DNA from: Winogradskyella sp. MH6
Lineage (GTDB): Bacteria; Bacteroidota; Bacteroidia; Flavobacteriales; Flavobacteriaceae
Length of the DNA stretch: 64,000 bases
Direction: 5' to 3'
Assembly (NCBI RefSeq): GCF_022810765.1
Contig: NZ_CP094494.1
Coordinates: forward strand, 372,001 to 436,000
In this document: one piece after another, positions 26,209 to 35,678 of the stretch
Layout: each line of letters starts with the position of its first letter
Numbering within the stretch: position 1 is the first letter of the stretch
Position numbers and translations under genes: made by a program
Notes under the pieces: generated by a model
Databases searched by the model: none
What the model saw: the letters and a program-made list of their open reading frames with translations, nothing else
What the model was told of the DNA's origin: nothing

Positions 26209-27042
26209 TTACACATGAAACACAAGTAACGGCACTTTAAGTTTCTTACTAATCTCAGTCGTTGACGAACCTGTAAAGAATCTCTCAAAAAGGCTTTCTT
26301 TCTGCACCAATAAGGCAATCGCATCTATATTATGCGTCTGTGTATAAGAATTCACCACATGGTCCATTGGTGTATCACTTACAACATGATATTCATAATT
26401 GATATCTTTTAGGTGTTTTTCAATATGCTCAGTATCGCTATGTTCCTCTGGTGAAACTTCATTATTAGGCTTTATTCTCAGAAGGTGTAATTTTTCAGAA
26501 TATGTATTCGCAAATGTCAACAAATTTGAAAAAGCTTCTCCTCCAATTGAATCATTAAGATCTAGTGGTAATAGTATCTCCTTTGGTGATGTGTATGTAA
26601 AGTCTTCTGGAATTACCAGAGTTGGGCAAGTTACCTTTCGTATAACGTTGATTGTATTACTTCCAAATAGCACTTCTTTTGCACCTGTAACTCCGTTGGT
26701 TCCCATAACAATTAAGTCAATCTCCTTTGATGCTACAACTTGATTTACAGAATCTGCAAACACATCATGATCTATAAGCATCTCAAAGTTGAAATTTTCA
26801 TCCTTAGATACTTCTTCTAATTCAGCGACGATGTTTTTCAATCTGTTTTTTGGTTTTTTCACTAGTGAATCATAGATACTTTTATTTCCAGCCACCATTA
26901 AATCATCTGTCAAAAACGTATTAGCAGCTTCTACATACAACACAAAAAAATTGTTGCTAGCTCCACTAAACAACTTTAAAGCATAGTGTAAGGCATTAAT
27001 AGAATTATCTGAAAAGTCGGTAAGTAATAATATATTTTTCAT
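26209..27042 (-). CDS. Universal stress protein, tandem UspA domains
   Basis: 277 residues, MKNILLLTDFSDNSINA, motif MGTNGVTGAKEVLFGSN. The only USP of the seven on the minus strand; it closes the stress region and has its own boxed leftward promoter. A 7-bp perfect hairpin (26185-26202) separates it from the convergent lipoprotein gene. Confidence 0.93.
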   Translation of the reverse strand: MKNILLLTDFSDNSINALHYALKLFSGASNNFFVLYVEAANTFLTDDLMVAGNKSIYDSLVKKPKNRLKNIVAELEEVSKDENFNFEMLIDHDVFADSVNQVVASKEIDLIVMGTNGVTGAKEVLFGSNTINVIRKVTCPTLVIPEDFTYTSPKEILLPLDLNDSIGGEAFSNLLTFANTYSEKLHLLRIKPNNEVSPEEHSDTEHIEKHLKDINYEYHVVSDTPMDHVVNSYTQTHNIDAIALLVQKESLFERFFTGSSTTEISKKLKVPLLVFHV

Positions 27043-27046
27043 AAAC

Positions 27047-27089
27047 TAAATGTAGTAATCATAATCCAAATTTAGTATGATTTTAGTCA
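27047..27089 (-). promoter_or_regulatory. CRP/FNR-type box plus -7 element, leftward, usp (27042)
   Basis: Box at 27078-27089 (plus-strand TGATTTTAGTCA) and leftward -7 element TACATTTA at 27054 to 27047; 29.5-bp spacing. The -7 element is only 5 bp before the ATG, so the transcript would be almost leaderless. Confidence 0.65.
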
Positions 27090-27247
27090 TTCTAATTAAC
27101 AATAGTCTTGAAAATTAAAATCGATAAGGATTAGATTTTTACTAATTACTATGATTTTCTGTTTTAAAAATACAACAGCTCTTTTTTTACTAAATTAGAC
27201 ACTTCAGAACCTGCAATTGTTACTTTAACCGAATTTAATAGTTACTT

Positions 27248-27595
27248 ATGCAAAATTCAAATTCATCAATCAAACCTGGCTTTTGGCAATCTGCTGGCAA
27301 CAATCCGTTTTGGATAAACGTTGTAAACAACCGTGTATTTTGGTTAGGTATGAATCAAAAAACCAACGATGTTAATTTTGGTGAAAATTGGTGCCATGTT
27401 GGTCATGGAACCATAAAGGGCAACAAAATAGAACTCTCTTGGGCTGATATTCCTGCTGGTGAAGATCAATTGTCTGGAAAAATAATCATCCAAATAATTG
27501 ACGAAACGCATATTAAAGTCATTGAAGATTCTGGTAATTTTGGAAAATCTGAATGGAGATGGGCAGATGCTATTAAAAATTTCTCAAGCTTATAA
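27248..27595 (+). CDS. Hypothetical small beta-rich protein
   Basis: 115 residues, no signal peptide, many Trp/Asn/Gly; pattern of alternating strands (GKIIIQIIDETHIKVIEDSG) suggests a small beta-barrel. Convergent with the LytTR regulator gene. Function not recognised. Confidence 0.65.
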   Translation: MQNSNSSIKPGFWQSAGNNPFWINVVNNRVFWLGMNQKTNDVNFGENWCHVGHGTIKGNKIELSWADIPAGEDQLSGKIIIQIIDETHIKVIEDSGNFGKSEWRWADAIKNFSSL

Positions 27596-27607
27596 ATTAA
27601 ATCTTGC

Positions 27608-28315
27608 TCAAGAAGAAATTAAGCTTTCCATCACTTGTTGCTTATAATTATTGCCAATAGGTATCTCAATTTTTCCAATTTCAATATCGTGCTTTGTAAA
27701 TGCTGAAATAGCGTCCTTATTAACAATAAACGACCTGTGAACTCTTAAGAAGCGATGATCTAATAATTCATTAAAGGCTGTAATGCTATATTTAGTCATC
27801 ACACTATCTTCCTTAAGATATATTTTTATATAATCCTTTAAACTCTCTATATACAAAACATCATCAAACTGAATTTTAATGTTTTTTCGGTTAGCCTGAA
27901 CAAAAACAAAGTCTGTTGACAATGATGCTTCATCCTTTTCTGCTTCTTCAGTTTTTAGCTGCACGCTTTCTAAAAATTTTTGAATGGCTTTAAAAAACCG
28001 CTCAAAAACAATGGGTTTTAGCAGATAATCAACCGCATTAAGCTCAAACCCTTCTATGGCGTAATCTCTGTAAGCGGTTGTAAAAATCACTTTAGGCATA
28101 TTGCTGAGGCTTTTTAAAAAATCGGTTCCTTTAAGAACTGGCATTTCAATATCCAGAAACAATAAATCGATCGAATTTGAAGCCAGTACTTTAGTAGCTT
28201 CCAAGGCACTTTCGCAAGATGCCACCAACTCAAATTCATCGAGTTGAGAAAGATGTGTCTCTATTAACTCTCTAGCAAGTTCTTCGTCATCTACAATTAC
28301 GCACTTATACTTCAT
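27608..28315 (-). CDS. LytTR-family response regulator
   Basis: 235 residues. Receiver domain with phospho-acceptor Asp in DLLFLDIEMP and Lys in YLLKPI; C-terminal LytTR DNA-binding domain (about 130-230, RVHRSFIVNKDAISAF). Start overlaps the stop of the sensor gene by 4 bp, so the two form one operon. Target genes are not evident; the divergent secreted-protein genes at 29580 onward are candidates by position. Confidence 0.94.
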   Translation of the reverse strand: MKYKCVIVDDEELARELIETHLSQLDEFELVASCESALEATKVLASNSIDLLFLDIEMPVLKGTDFLKSLSNMPKVIFTTAYRDYAIEGFELNAVDYLLKPIVFERFFKAIQKFLESVQLKTEEAEKDEASLSTDFVFVQANRKNIKIQFDDVLYIESLKDYIKIYLKEDSVMTKYSITAFNELLDHRFLRVHRSFIVNKDAISAFTKHDIEIGKIEIPIGNNYKQQVMESLISS

Positions 28316-29355
28316 TTTGTCTCAATTTTCAAATTAACCTTAAACATTTGGCCATCTTTACGAACCTCTAATATATGTTTATCAGGATAAATTAACTCCA
28401 ACTGTTTTTTAACATTGCTTAGACCAATGGCTTCTCGATTTTCCTCATCATACTCATGGGTGGAGATGGTGTTTTCAATATAAAAATGAATGACACTTTC
28501 TTCTGTTTTTAATCTTGCCTTAATGCTCGCTTCTCTAATTTCCTGACTCACTCCATGCTTAAAAGCATTTTCAAAAAAAGTAAGTAAAAGTAAAGGCGCT
28601 ATTGTTATTTTATTATCCACATTACTCTCAAAACTTATGTTTACTCTTTTTCCGTACCTAATTTTCTCTAGTGCTATATAGTTACTCAACAACTTGACTT
28701 CATCACTAAGTGCTACAAATTCGCTATTGCAGCGGTAAAGTATGTAATCTAAAATCTCAGATAATTTTGCAATCACCTCTGGAGTTTGATCTGATTTTTT
28801 AATTGCCAATGCATACAAACTATTAAGAGTATTGAACAAAAAGTGAGGATTCAATTGATTTTTTAACGCATTAAGCTCAGCACTTCTTTTTTGCTCACGT
28901 AATTCTAAAGTTTCTTTTTGATGATGGTAATTACGTAAAGCCATAAGTAAAACAGCAGGTAGAAAAAACCAAATAACATTGCGTACAAAATAATAATAGT
29001 CTGTTGCTCGCCACCAAAAGTCTACTTCTTTGGGTACTTTATAAAATTCTGGAAATATCGTTTCAAATCCATAGTAGCGCAAAAAAGTGTACAGTACAAA
29101 AGAGAGATATAATGTTGCAAAAGTGGCTAAACCAAAAAGTATTTTACCCCATTTATTAAGTATATATGGCACCAATACAAATATCATAGTATAGGCCACA
29201 AACATTTGTGGCAGTAGCTTGGTAGCATAAGCACATGTATAGGCCAACTTCATTTCTTGATAGCTTATAGTTGGCAGTACAGAAAACAAGAACAAGAGTA
29301 TCCAAAAAATGGCATGACTCGCAACCGTATTCAATATGCGTTTAATTTGTAGCAT
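28312..29355 (-). CDS. LytS-type sensor histidine kinase
   Basis: 347 residues. About four membrane helices in residues 15-150, then a coiled coil and a His_kinase domain with NPHFLFNTLNSLYA (phospho-acceptor His in the F-N-x-L motif), followed by a short HATPase domain (FFENAFKHGV, ENREAIGLSN). Inner-membrane sensor with unknown stimulus; partner of the LytTR regulator. Confidence 0.93.
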   Translation of the reverse strand: MLQIKRILNTVASHAIFWILLFLFSVLPTISYQEMKLAYTCAYATKLLPQMFVAYTMIFVLVPYILNKWGKILFGLATFATLYLSFVLYTFLRYYGFETIFPEFYKVPKEVDFWWRATDYYYFVRNVIWFFLPAVLLMALRNYHHQKETLELREQKRSAELNALKNQLNPHFLFNTLNSLYALAIKKSDQTPEVIAKLSEILDYILYRCNSEFVALSDEVKLLSNYIALEKIRYGKRVNISFESNVDNKITIAPLLLLTFFENAFKHGVSQEIREASIKARLKTEESVIHFYIENTISTHEYDEENREAIGLSNVKKQLELIYPDKHILEVRKDGQMFKVNLKIETK

Positions 29356-29579
29356 CTAATAAATTTACACCAAACGACTAACTTAAAGAATTTTCCTTTA
29401 CACAATTACTTTAATAGATAAATAAGCATTAGAAGTAGATGAAAACATAATCTACGTAGCCAAAAACCCTTCTTGCAGACAACTCCCTTTCTATTTGCTA
29501 AAACCTCTTGTACATCTACTTTTAAATTGGAGAGCAACTCTATAATGTTTATTTGCATATCATCAAATACTCAAAAAAA

Positions 29580-30845
29580 ATGAATAGACACATCATATCT
29601 CTGGTAATTCTTTGTTTTTGCTTTGGTCTACAAGCACAGAATCAAAAGCGCAAAAAACATTTTAGACACATTAGATACAATCATGTTTCTCTACATGTAC
29701 CTCTTATGGGAATATACCCAATATCACAACAGGAAGCGGACTCTACTTCGCATTATGTTTTTATCTATAACGACAAAAAGCAGCTCGTAGAAATTGAAAA
29801 CCATCATTATAATACACAACGCCAACATCCACTAACAACATTTGGTGCTTACCGAATTGTATTTACATATAATGGTAACCAAGAAACACGAACATTTCAA
29901 GATCCAAACGGTAAATATGTTACCAACGATAGAGGTGTTTACAAAGAGGTATATACAAAGAACAAAAATGGTTTTATAACTGATTTGAATTTTTACGACT
30001 TAGAAGACAACCCTATGCTTTCTAACTGGAATATAAGCCGATACCATTGGAAAAAATACAAAAAAATGGTAATTGAAAATCGGTATAACTTAGAAGGTTC
30101 AACAGTTAATATTTCACCTTACTTTGAGTTTGGTACTACCGGAATTGTATATAACAAAAAAGGATTTCCTAAAGCCAATTACAACCTAGACAAAAATCTA
30201 AAACCTGTTGAAAATGCTTCAGGTGTAGCCTCTTATCATGATACGTATGATGAAAACGGCAACCACATTAAATATGAATATCACGACAAAGATGACAACC
30301 TTACAATAAATCAATGGGGTTTTTCCATTGGAGAAAAAAAATACGATGCCAAAGGAAATCAAACTGGTAGAGCAGTATATGACGTTGACAACAACTTACT
30401 CAATGAAAGAATTGATTTCTCTAATGTTTACACTAAGATGGCCTCTCCTATTTCAAAGGAGGACTCCACTGAAATAAAGCGGATAGCACTAGGCTATTTA
30501 ATCGCGTTGCAACAGTTAAAACCTAAGCTCATGGAAGAAGTAATGCACCAACAACTAGCAAAACGTACTATCGGATATGATTTTAGAGAGAAAAAGGAAA
30601 CTATTAGAGAAACTACCCACGAGCAGATGCTGAAATTTGCTGAATCTTGGAATAAATCTGGAGCAAAATTCCCAACAAATCCTAAAAATCATGTGACAAT
30701 ATTAGATGCATACCAAAAAGCCGCTTCTGTAAAACTAGTATCAGATAACTGGGTTGAATATTTACACTTAGCAAAAGTTAATGGGCAATGGAAAATTATC
30801 AATCTATTATGGCTTTATAAAGATTCTCGAAAGAACAATTATTAA
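29580..30845 (+). CDS. Secreted protein with RHS-like segments and a C-terminal lumazine-binding-like domain
   Basis: About 421 residues from the ATG at 29580; the frame's TTG start at 29553 is rejected because the ATG begins a clean signal peptide (MNRHIISLVILCFCFGLQAQ). The middle consists of repeated YDxxGN-type segments (DENGNHIKYEYHD, YDAKGNQTGRAVYD). The C-terminal 120 residues resemble the NTF2-like Lumazine_bd_2 family (KVNGQWKIINLLW). First of four secreted-protein genes in a row. Confidence 0.7.
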   Translation: MNRHIISLVILCFCFGLQAQNQKRKKHFRHIRYNHVSLHVPLMGIYPISQQEADSTSHYVFIYNDKKQLVEIENHHYNTQRQHPLTTFGAYRIVFTYNGNQETRTFQDPNGKYVTNDRGVYKEVYTKNKNGFITDLNFYDLEDNPMLSNWNISRYHWKKYKKMVIENRYNLEGSTVNISPYFEFGTTGIVYNKKGFPKANYNLDKNLKPVENASGVASYHDTYDENGNHIKYEYHDKDDNLTINQWGFSIGEKKYDAKGNQTGRAVYDVDNNLLNERIDFSNVYTKMASPISKEDSTEIKRIALGYLIALQQLKPKLMEEVMHQQLAKRTIGYDFREKKETIRETTHEQMLKFAESWNKSGAKFPTNPKNHVTILDAYQKAASVKLVSDNWVEYLHLAKVNGQWKIINLLWLYKDSRKNNY

Positions 30846-30886
30846 TTTTATATGCGCATACAATTTTCAAACCTGAACCCATCTAA

Positions 30887-32530
30887 ATGAATTATTTAAA
30901 AAAACATTTCAGTCTGCTACTGTTGATAGTTGTAGCATTTTCGTGCTCTCATTCTACCAATACAGATGCCATACGTATTTTATTTATTGGAAACAGTTAT
31001 ACCTATTTCAATAGCTCCCCTGAATTGCTAAAAGCATTAATACAGGAAAAGCATCCAGAAAAAGTTGTAGAAACAAAGTTGATTAGTGATGGTGGCATGA
31101 CCTTGGCCCATCATTGGAAGGACAACAGAGCGTTAGAAGCTATTCAATCTGGTAAATGGGATTACGTTGTGCTACAAGAACAAAGCAAACTCGGAATGGC
31201 TGTTATGATCGATAAAGACATCTTTTTCGGGCAAACAAACAAGTTCTTTGAATACGCTCGAAAGTTTGATGCTGAAGTAAAAAAAGCTGGATCTAAAACT
31301 GTATTCATGATGACCTGGTCGGTTAAAGATCGGCCAAATGAGCAAGCAATTTTATCGCATGCTTATGCCTCTATTGCTAAGGAGCTAGATGCAATTGTGG
31401 CACCTGTTGGTTTGGTGTGGGACCATGTTCGATCTAACCCCAATATTAACCTATATGCCAATGATGGTAATCACCCATCTACTGCTGGCTCTTATTTAAT
31501 AGCCTCAACACTTTATGGAACATTGCTTGGCGAAGATCCGATAGGATTATCAGGAACGCTCACAGGACATCGATTATCCAATAGTGGCGAACCTTCTTCC
31601 AATCAAGAGCAATTGGTCGATCTCAATACTGAGGACGCTCAACTGATTCAAAATGCAAGTTGGAAAGTAGTAAATGCTATACAAAAAGCAGATGATTACC
31701 TCAATTTCGAAAAGCCCGATCCAACCTATACAATTCCTGTACTTGCCAAGGGCGAAAAAATTGAGCTTGCCAATATTACCGGTAGATGGTTTGGCACTAG
31801 CACATATGGCTCTGACTATCTAGGCCAAATCATGAAAATTGAAAACATGGATGGGAAACCTAAAGTGAGTCTCTCATTTTATTCTCCTCATGCACAAGAT
31901 TGTATGAATATTACAGACGCAGTAATTGAAGAAAATGAATTGATACTGACCCAGTATGACTCATTAAGAAATCTAAATTCAACAATTCGAATTTCTTTGA
32001 ATAAGGAAGAAATGACTGGTATTTTAGAATCTACTGGTGTATTAAAAATTTACAAGCATTTAAACTTTTCAAAAGAACCAGTACAGAATGAAATAGACCT
32101 TTCAGCGGTTAATGTACTAATGCAATCCTTCGAGTCCAACACTTTAAAGGAGAGCTATGTGAAAGCTGCAATCAAACACTATGAACAATACAGTCAATTA
32201 ATTGGGGAAACCTACAAGCCCGAAGAATTTTATTTGAATGCTGAAGGATACAATCTACTGCGTGAAGATAAAGTGAACGATGCTCTCGGTATTTTTGAGT
32301 TAGCCATGATTTATTATCCTCAGTCAGTAAACACATACGATAGCTATGCTGAAGCTTTGATTATGGCCGGACGTAAAAATGAAGCATTAGCCATTTACGA
32401 AAAGGCGTATGAACTAGCCAAAAAAACAGGTTATAAAAACATAAACTACATAGAAGCGAATTTGAACAAATTGAGAAACAACATGGCTGTGGATATAGAC
32501 AGGGAATTACCTCCTCCACCTCCGCAATAG
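30887..32530 (+). CDS. Lipoprotein with SGNH-hydrolase domain and C-terminal TPR
   Basis: 547 residues. Lipoprotein signal with lipid Cys near residue 20 (VAFSC). SGNH-type hydrolase start RILFIGNSYTYFN with the nucleophile Ser in GNSYT, Asn/Gly block and a catalytic D-x-x-H in NDGNHPST. A beta-rich domain follows and the C-terminal 100 residues hold tetratricopeptide repeats (YPQSVNTYDSYAEALI) ending in a proline tail. Likely an envelope esterase; substrate unknown. Confidence 0.78.
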   Translation: MNYLKKHFSLLLLIVVAFSCSHSTNTDAIRILFIGNSYTYFNSSPELLKALIQEKHPEKVVETKLISDGGMTLAHHWKDNRALEAIQSGKWDYVVLQEQSKLGMAVMIDKDIFFGQTNKFFEYARKFDAEVKKAGSKTVFMMTWSVKDRPNEQAILSHAYASIAKELDAIVAPVGLVWDHVRSNPNINLYANDGNHPSTAGSYLIASTLYGTLLGEDPIGLSGTLTGHRLSNSGEPSSNQEQLVDLNTEDAQLIQNASWKVVNAIQKADDYLNFEKPDPTYTIPVLAKGEKIELANITGRWFGTSTYGSDYLGQIMKIENMDGKPKVSLSFYSPHAQDCMNITDAVIEENELILTQYDSLRNLNSTIRISLNKEEMTGILESTGVLKIYKHLNFSKEPVQNEIDLSAVNVLMQSFESNTLKESYVKAAIKHYEQYSQLIGETYKPEEFYLNAEGYNLLREDKVNDALGIFELAMIYYPQSVNTYDSYAEALIMAGRKNEALAIYEKAYELAKKTGYKNINYIEANLNKLRNNMAVDIDRELPPPPPQ

Positions 32531-32572
32531 GCGCATGATAATAGATAATTTTATTAATAATACTACAATATC

Positions 32573-33727
32573 ATGAAAAAATTTACTGTAATACTATTCT
32601 GCTTGATTTCGGCTATCAGTGCAAACTATGCTCAAGAAAACAACCAAATTAGCATAGGTTTTAAAGACCAACTGTTTTCAAATGTCTTAAATGAGAATAG
32701 AGAATTTTGGGTAAATCTTCCGGAATCCTATTACGAGGAAGGTGCATCATACAAGAGGTATCCTATATTAATAGTATTAGATGGAAACATTCATTTCCAA
32801 TCCATAACAGGGATGGTAGATTATATGAGCGCTGGGCATAACGGCAATCTACAAATTCCAGAAATGATTGTGGTGGCTATTCAAAATGTTAATAGACGAA
32901 GAGATTTCACACCTGATAAAATTATTACCAAAAGGAAAAACGATACTGGTGGAGGGGAAAAATTCCTAAGTTTTTTAGAAAAGGAACTCATTCCTAATCT
33001 AGACAAAAAATACAGAACCGAACCCTATCGTATACTTTTTGGACATTCTCTTGGTGGATTACTCGCTACGTACACTTATATGAAGGAGTACACACTTTTT
33101 AACGCCTTTATTGCAGTTGACCCAAGTTTTGGAACATGGGATTCAGAAACCATGGACAGTAAATTAGATTCATTAACAGAACAGTCTTTTAAAAGATTTA
33201 TTTACATCGCTACGGCCAATTGGGGAAAAAGGAATATCAGAAATCGTGATAGACATGTAAGATTTTATGAATCATTGAATAGTAAATGTGAAGGAATTTT
33301 TCCTGCTAAACTAGAATATTTTGAAAATGAAAATCATGGCTCCGTGCCCATTTTAGCTTTTTACAATGGCATATCTGCAATTTTTGAAGGCTATGGAGTA
33401 TACTATCGAAACATATTGAGCACAGAACAGCTAACTCAGCACTTTGAGAAGCTTTCTAATCGACTTTCATGGAATGTAAAACCACCTGAAGCACTTGTTA
33501 ACCGAATTGGGTATTACTGGTTACAAATGGGTAAAGAGAAAGCATTAGAAATGTTTAAACTCAACACTCTACTCTACCCTCAGTCGTATAATGCTTATGA
33601 CAGTTTAGCTGAGGCAAATATGACCTTAGGTAATACTGAGCTCGCTATTGCAAATTATGAAAAATCACTAGAGCTAAATCCAAATAATGAAAATGCAAAA
33701 TCAATATTAAAAACACTTAAAAAATAG
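32573..33727 (+). CDS. Secreted alpha/beta-hydrolase esterase with TPR tail
   Basis: 384 residues, signal peptide (MKKFTVILFCLISAISANYAQ). Alpha/beta hydrolase of the esterase D/IroE-like family with GHSLGG nucleophile elbow (about 161-166), acid and a C-terminal His (ENENHGS). Residues about 300-384 are TPR-like and share YPQSxNAYDSLAEA with the preceding lipoprotein, suggesting exchange or common origin of that tail. Overlaps the next frame by 1 bp only if that gene starts at its GTG. Confidence 0.83.
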   Translation: MKKFTVILFCLISAISANYAQENNQISIGFKDQLFSNVLNENREFWVNLPESYYEEGASYKRYPILIVLDGNIHFQSITGMVDYMSAGHNGNLQIPEMIVVAIQNVNRRRDFTPDKIITKRKNDTGGGEKFLSFLEKELIPNLDKKYRTEPYRILFGHSLGGLLATYTYMKEYTLFNAFIAVDPSFGTWDSETMDSKLDSLTEQSFKRFIYIATANWGKRNIRNRDRHVRFYESLNSKCEGIFPAKLEYFENENHGSVPILAFYNGISAIFEGYGVYYRNILSTEQLTQHFEKLSNRLSWNVKPPEALVNRIGYYWLQMGKEKALEMFKLNTLLYPQSYNAYDSLAEANMTLGNTELAIANYEKSLELNPNNENAKSILKTLKK

Positions 33728-33735
33728 TGCTAACA

Positions 33736-34683
33736 ATGATTTATAAAACAAAACTAATTTGCGTTTTAAGTTTGGCTATATTTATTGGCAAATGTTCTGA
33801 GCCAGCTGATAACTTTACAGTTACCAATGTTTCAGAAAATGTTTACAGCATTGTTTCTCCATCCATTGGATTACCCACTCCTGAGAACAAAGGCTGGAAT
33901 TCTAATGTTCATTTTATAGTTACTGGTAAAGGAGTGTTGCTTTTTGACACGGGTTCTTCTGAGTTAATTGGAAATAAAATTAAGAGTACCATCAAGTCTA
34001 TTACAAACCAACCTGTTCGCTGGGTGATTAATTCGCACAGTCATGCAGACCATTGGTTAGGTAATGCAGCATTTGCTGATGCAGAAATTATTGCTAGCAA
34101 CCAAGCCTTTGAAACAATGAAAAAGTATGGAAAAGATGATGTTGCATTTTATGCTAAAGTAACCAATGGCACAATTGGATCAACGAAACTAAAGTATCCT
34201 AATCTATTGTTACACGAGCCACAGAAACGTACTTTCGGAGGACTGGAAGTTGAGTTCATTTTCGCTAACGATGGCCACTCTGAAGGCGATGTTTTAATGT
34301 GGTTGCCAGAACAGAAAATTATCTTTGGAGGAGATGTATTGAGTTCAGATTGGATGCCAATAATTACCAATTACAGCAACCTTTCGAATTTAATCAATAC
34401 GCTTCAAACTGTAGCAAAGCTAAACCCTTCTGTTGTGTTGACTGGACATGGAAATGTAACAACAGCAGCGTCCGTATTAAGAGACGTTCAATTATTATCG
34501 AGTGTTTGTGAGCAGGTAAAACTAGACTATGAAAAAGGACTTACACCTACTGAAACACTATTAAAGGTATCGGCTAATCTTGGTCCAAAATACGAACCTC
34601 TATATAAAGATTTTGAAACAGAAATTGAGCGTTATATTAACCTTATGTACCAATTCAATAAGAAAATAAGAAGTGAAAACTAG
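33736..34683 (+). CDS. Metallo-beta-lactamase fold hydrolase, secreted
   Basis: About 315 residues from the ATG at 33736; the GTG at 33727 is the alternative. Hydrophobic leader with Cys near residue 20 (FIGKCSE), so perhaps a lipoprotein. Zinc-binding motif NSHSHADHWLG (HxHxDH), later DGHSEGDV and LTGHGN supply further ligands, the pattern of class B beta-lactamase-like enzymes. Whether it hydrolyses beta-lactams cannot be decided from sequence. Confidence 0.82.
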   Translation: MIYKTKLICVLSLAIFIGKCSEPADNFTVTNVSENVYSIVSPSIGLPTPENKGWNSNVHFIVTGKGVLLFDTGSSELIGNKIKSTIKSITNQPVRWVINSHSHADHWLGNAAFADAEIIASNQAFETMKKYGKDDVAFYAKVTNGTIGSTKLKYPNLLLHEPQKRTFGGLEVEFIFANDGHSEGDVLMWLPEQKIIFGGDVLSSDWMPIITNYSNLSNLINTLQTVAKLNPSVVLTGHGNVTTAASVLRDVQLLSSVCEQVKLDYEKGLTPTETLLKVSANLGPKYEPLYKDFETEIERYINLMYQFNKKIRSEN

Positions 34684-35131
34684 TTTTAAAATTAAGTATT
34701 TAAAGCAAAAAACAAGCACAATATACCTGTAGATATATCTTTATGAATAGTTACTTTCTAAATGAGAAGTTTTCAAACTCTCATACTTTTAGAGGAACTA
34801 AATCTCATTCCACTGAGCTCAATACAAACTTCTCTTGCAAAACCTATTATAACAAAATAAAAAAAGAGCTAACATTACTGTTAACTCTTTGCTTAGTAGA
34901 GCGTACAGAAAAAATATCGAACCAATTATTACAAGAAATCAATAAATTTAATCAGTTAACTGAACTTTGAACAAAAGTCATCATTGTGAAAACAAAAAAA
35001 TGCATCATATTCTTATAGTTGTTTTAAGCATTACAGTAATAACATGTATCTATAGTTGTACAACGCAGATAACATATAATTAAGGTGTATTACTAATGGA
35101 TTCTATAAATTACAAGATGGAAACGACAATA
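34684..35131. other. Intergenic region with doubtful small frames
   Basis: 448 bp without a convincing gene. A 75-codon plus frame (34743-34970) has no recognisable features and may be chance. A 27-codon frame (35000-35083) looks like a lipoprotein signal peptide only (VVLSITVITCIYSC) and could be the remnant of a lost gene. No terminator hairpin or regulatory box seen. Confidence 0.4.
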
Positions 35132-35563
35132 TCAAAGCGGTAGTATGGACTTTCCACTTGCTATGTGTTTCCTTAAATCTTCAAGAGTCGTATGTTCTAA
35201 CCTTTGTTTAATCTTATGTTTTTCTTCATAGACCAAATGATGTAACGAACATGGATTATCACTATTACATTTCTCAAGACTCAATAAGCAAGAGTTTAAC
35301 CGCTCTTCACCATCAACCGCTTCTATAATTTGCATGACATTAGTTTGAAACTGATTTTTTGTTAAATAGAACCCTCCTTTGGGACCTCGAGTTGAAGATA
35401 TAATATCTTTTTTGGAAAGAGCTTGTAAAATTTTGGCAATATATGCTGATGGTACATTGATTGGTTCCGCTATATCTTTTATGACTAACTTATTTACCTC
35501 ACTAGAATTAACCGCAAGAAAAAGACAAGCTTTTATAGCATACTTAGCTGTATTAGAAAACAT
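35132..35563 (-). CDS. Rrf2-family regulator, Fe-S type
   Basis: 143 residues. Winged-helix N-terminus (KYAIKACLFLAVNS) and three cysteines in the spacing C-x6-C-x5-C (SCLLSLEKCNSDNPC), as in Fe-S containing Rrf2 proteins such as NsrR/IscR. Divergent from the nos operon, the usual position of its regulator. One of three such paralogues in this window. Signal (NO, oxygen or Fe-S status) is inferred from family. Confidence 0.9.
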   Translation of the reverse strand: MFSNTAKYAIKACLFLAVNSSEVNKLVIKDIAEPINVPSAYIAKILQALSKKDIISSTRGPKGGFYLTKNQFQTNVMQIIEAVDGEERLNSCLLSLEKCNSDNPCSLHHLVYEEKHKIKQRLEHTTLEDLRKHIASGKSILPL

Positions 35564-35595
35564 AGTAATATAAATTTAGAAGCTAAAATAAAAAA

Positions 35596-35609
35596 GACAT
35601 TTTTATCTT
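35596..35609. promoter_or_regulatory. Candidate Rrf2 operator
   Basis: GACATTTTTATCTT, close to GGATGTTTTTATCTT (51845-51859) near ric and GGATATTTTTATCTT (52360-52374) near another rrf2 gene. Sits in the divergent rrf2/nos intergenic region, just left of the CRP/FNR-type box. Confidence 0.45.
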
Positions 35610-35614
35610 AAATA

Positions 35615-35657
35615 TGATTTTTATCATAAAATATCGATTCTATCCTTGCTAAATTTG
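35615..35657 (+). promoter_or_regulatory. CRP/FNR-type box plus -7 element of the nos operon
   Basis: TGATTTTTATCA at 35615-35626, within the longer palindrome TATGATTTTTATCATA, and a perfect -7 element TAAATTTG at 35650-35657; 29.5-bp spacing. Predicted start about 35662, 17 bp before the cytochrome gene. Confidence 0.78.
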
Positions 35658-35678
35658 CTCTAATTTAATTTAAATCTT

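Noticed and set aside
29432..29452. Inverted repeat GTAGAT/ATCTAC upstream of 29580 as a LytTR site
   Set aside because: LytTR proteins bind direct repeats, and a single short inverted repeat in AT-rich DNA is weak evidence.
34743..34970. 75-residue frame as a gene
   Set aside because: No recognisable domain, signal or promoter; composition is unremarkable. Left as doubtful within the intergenic entry.
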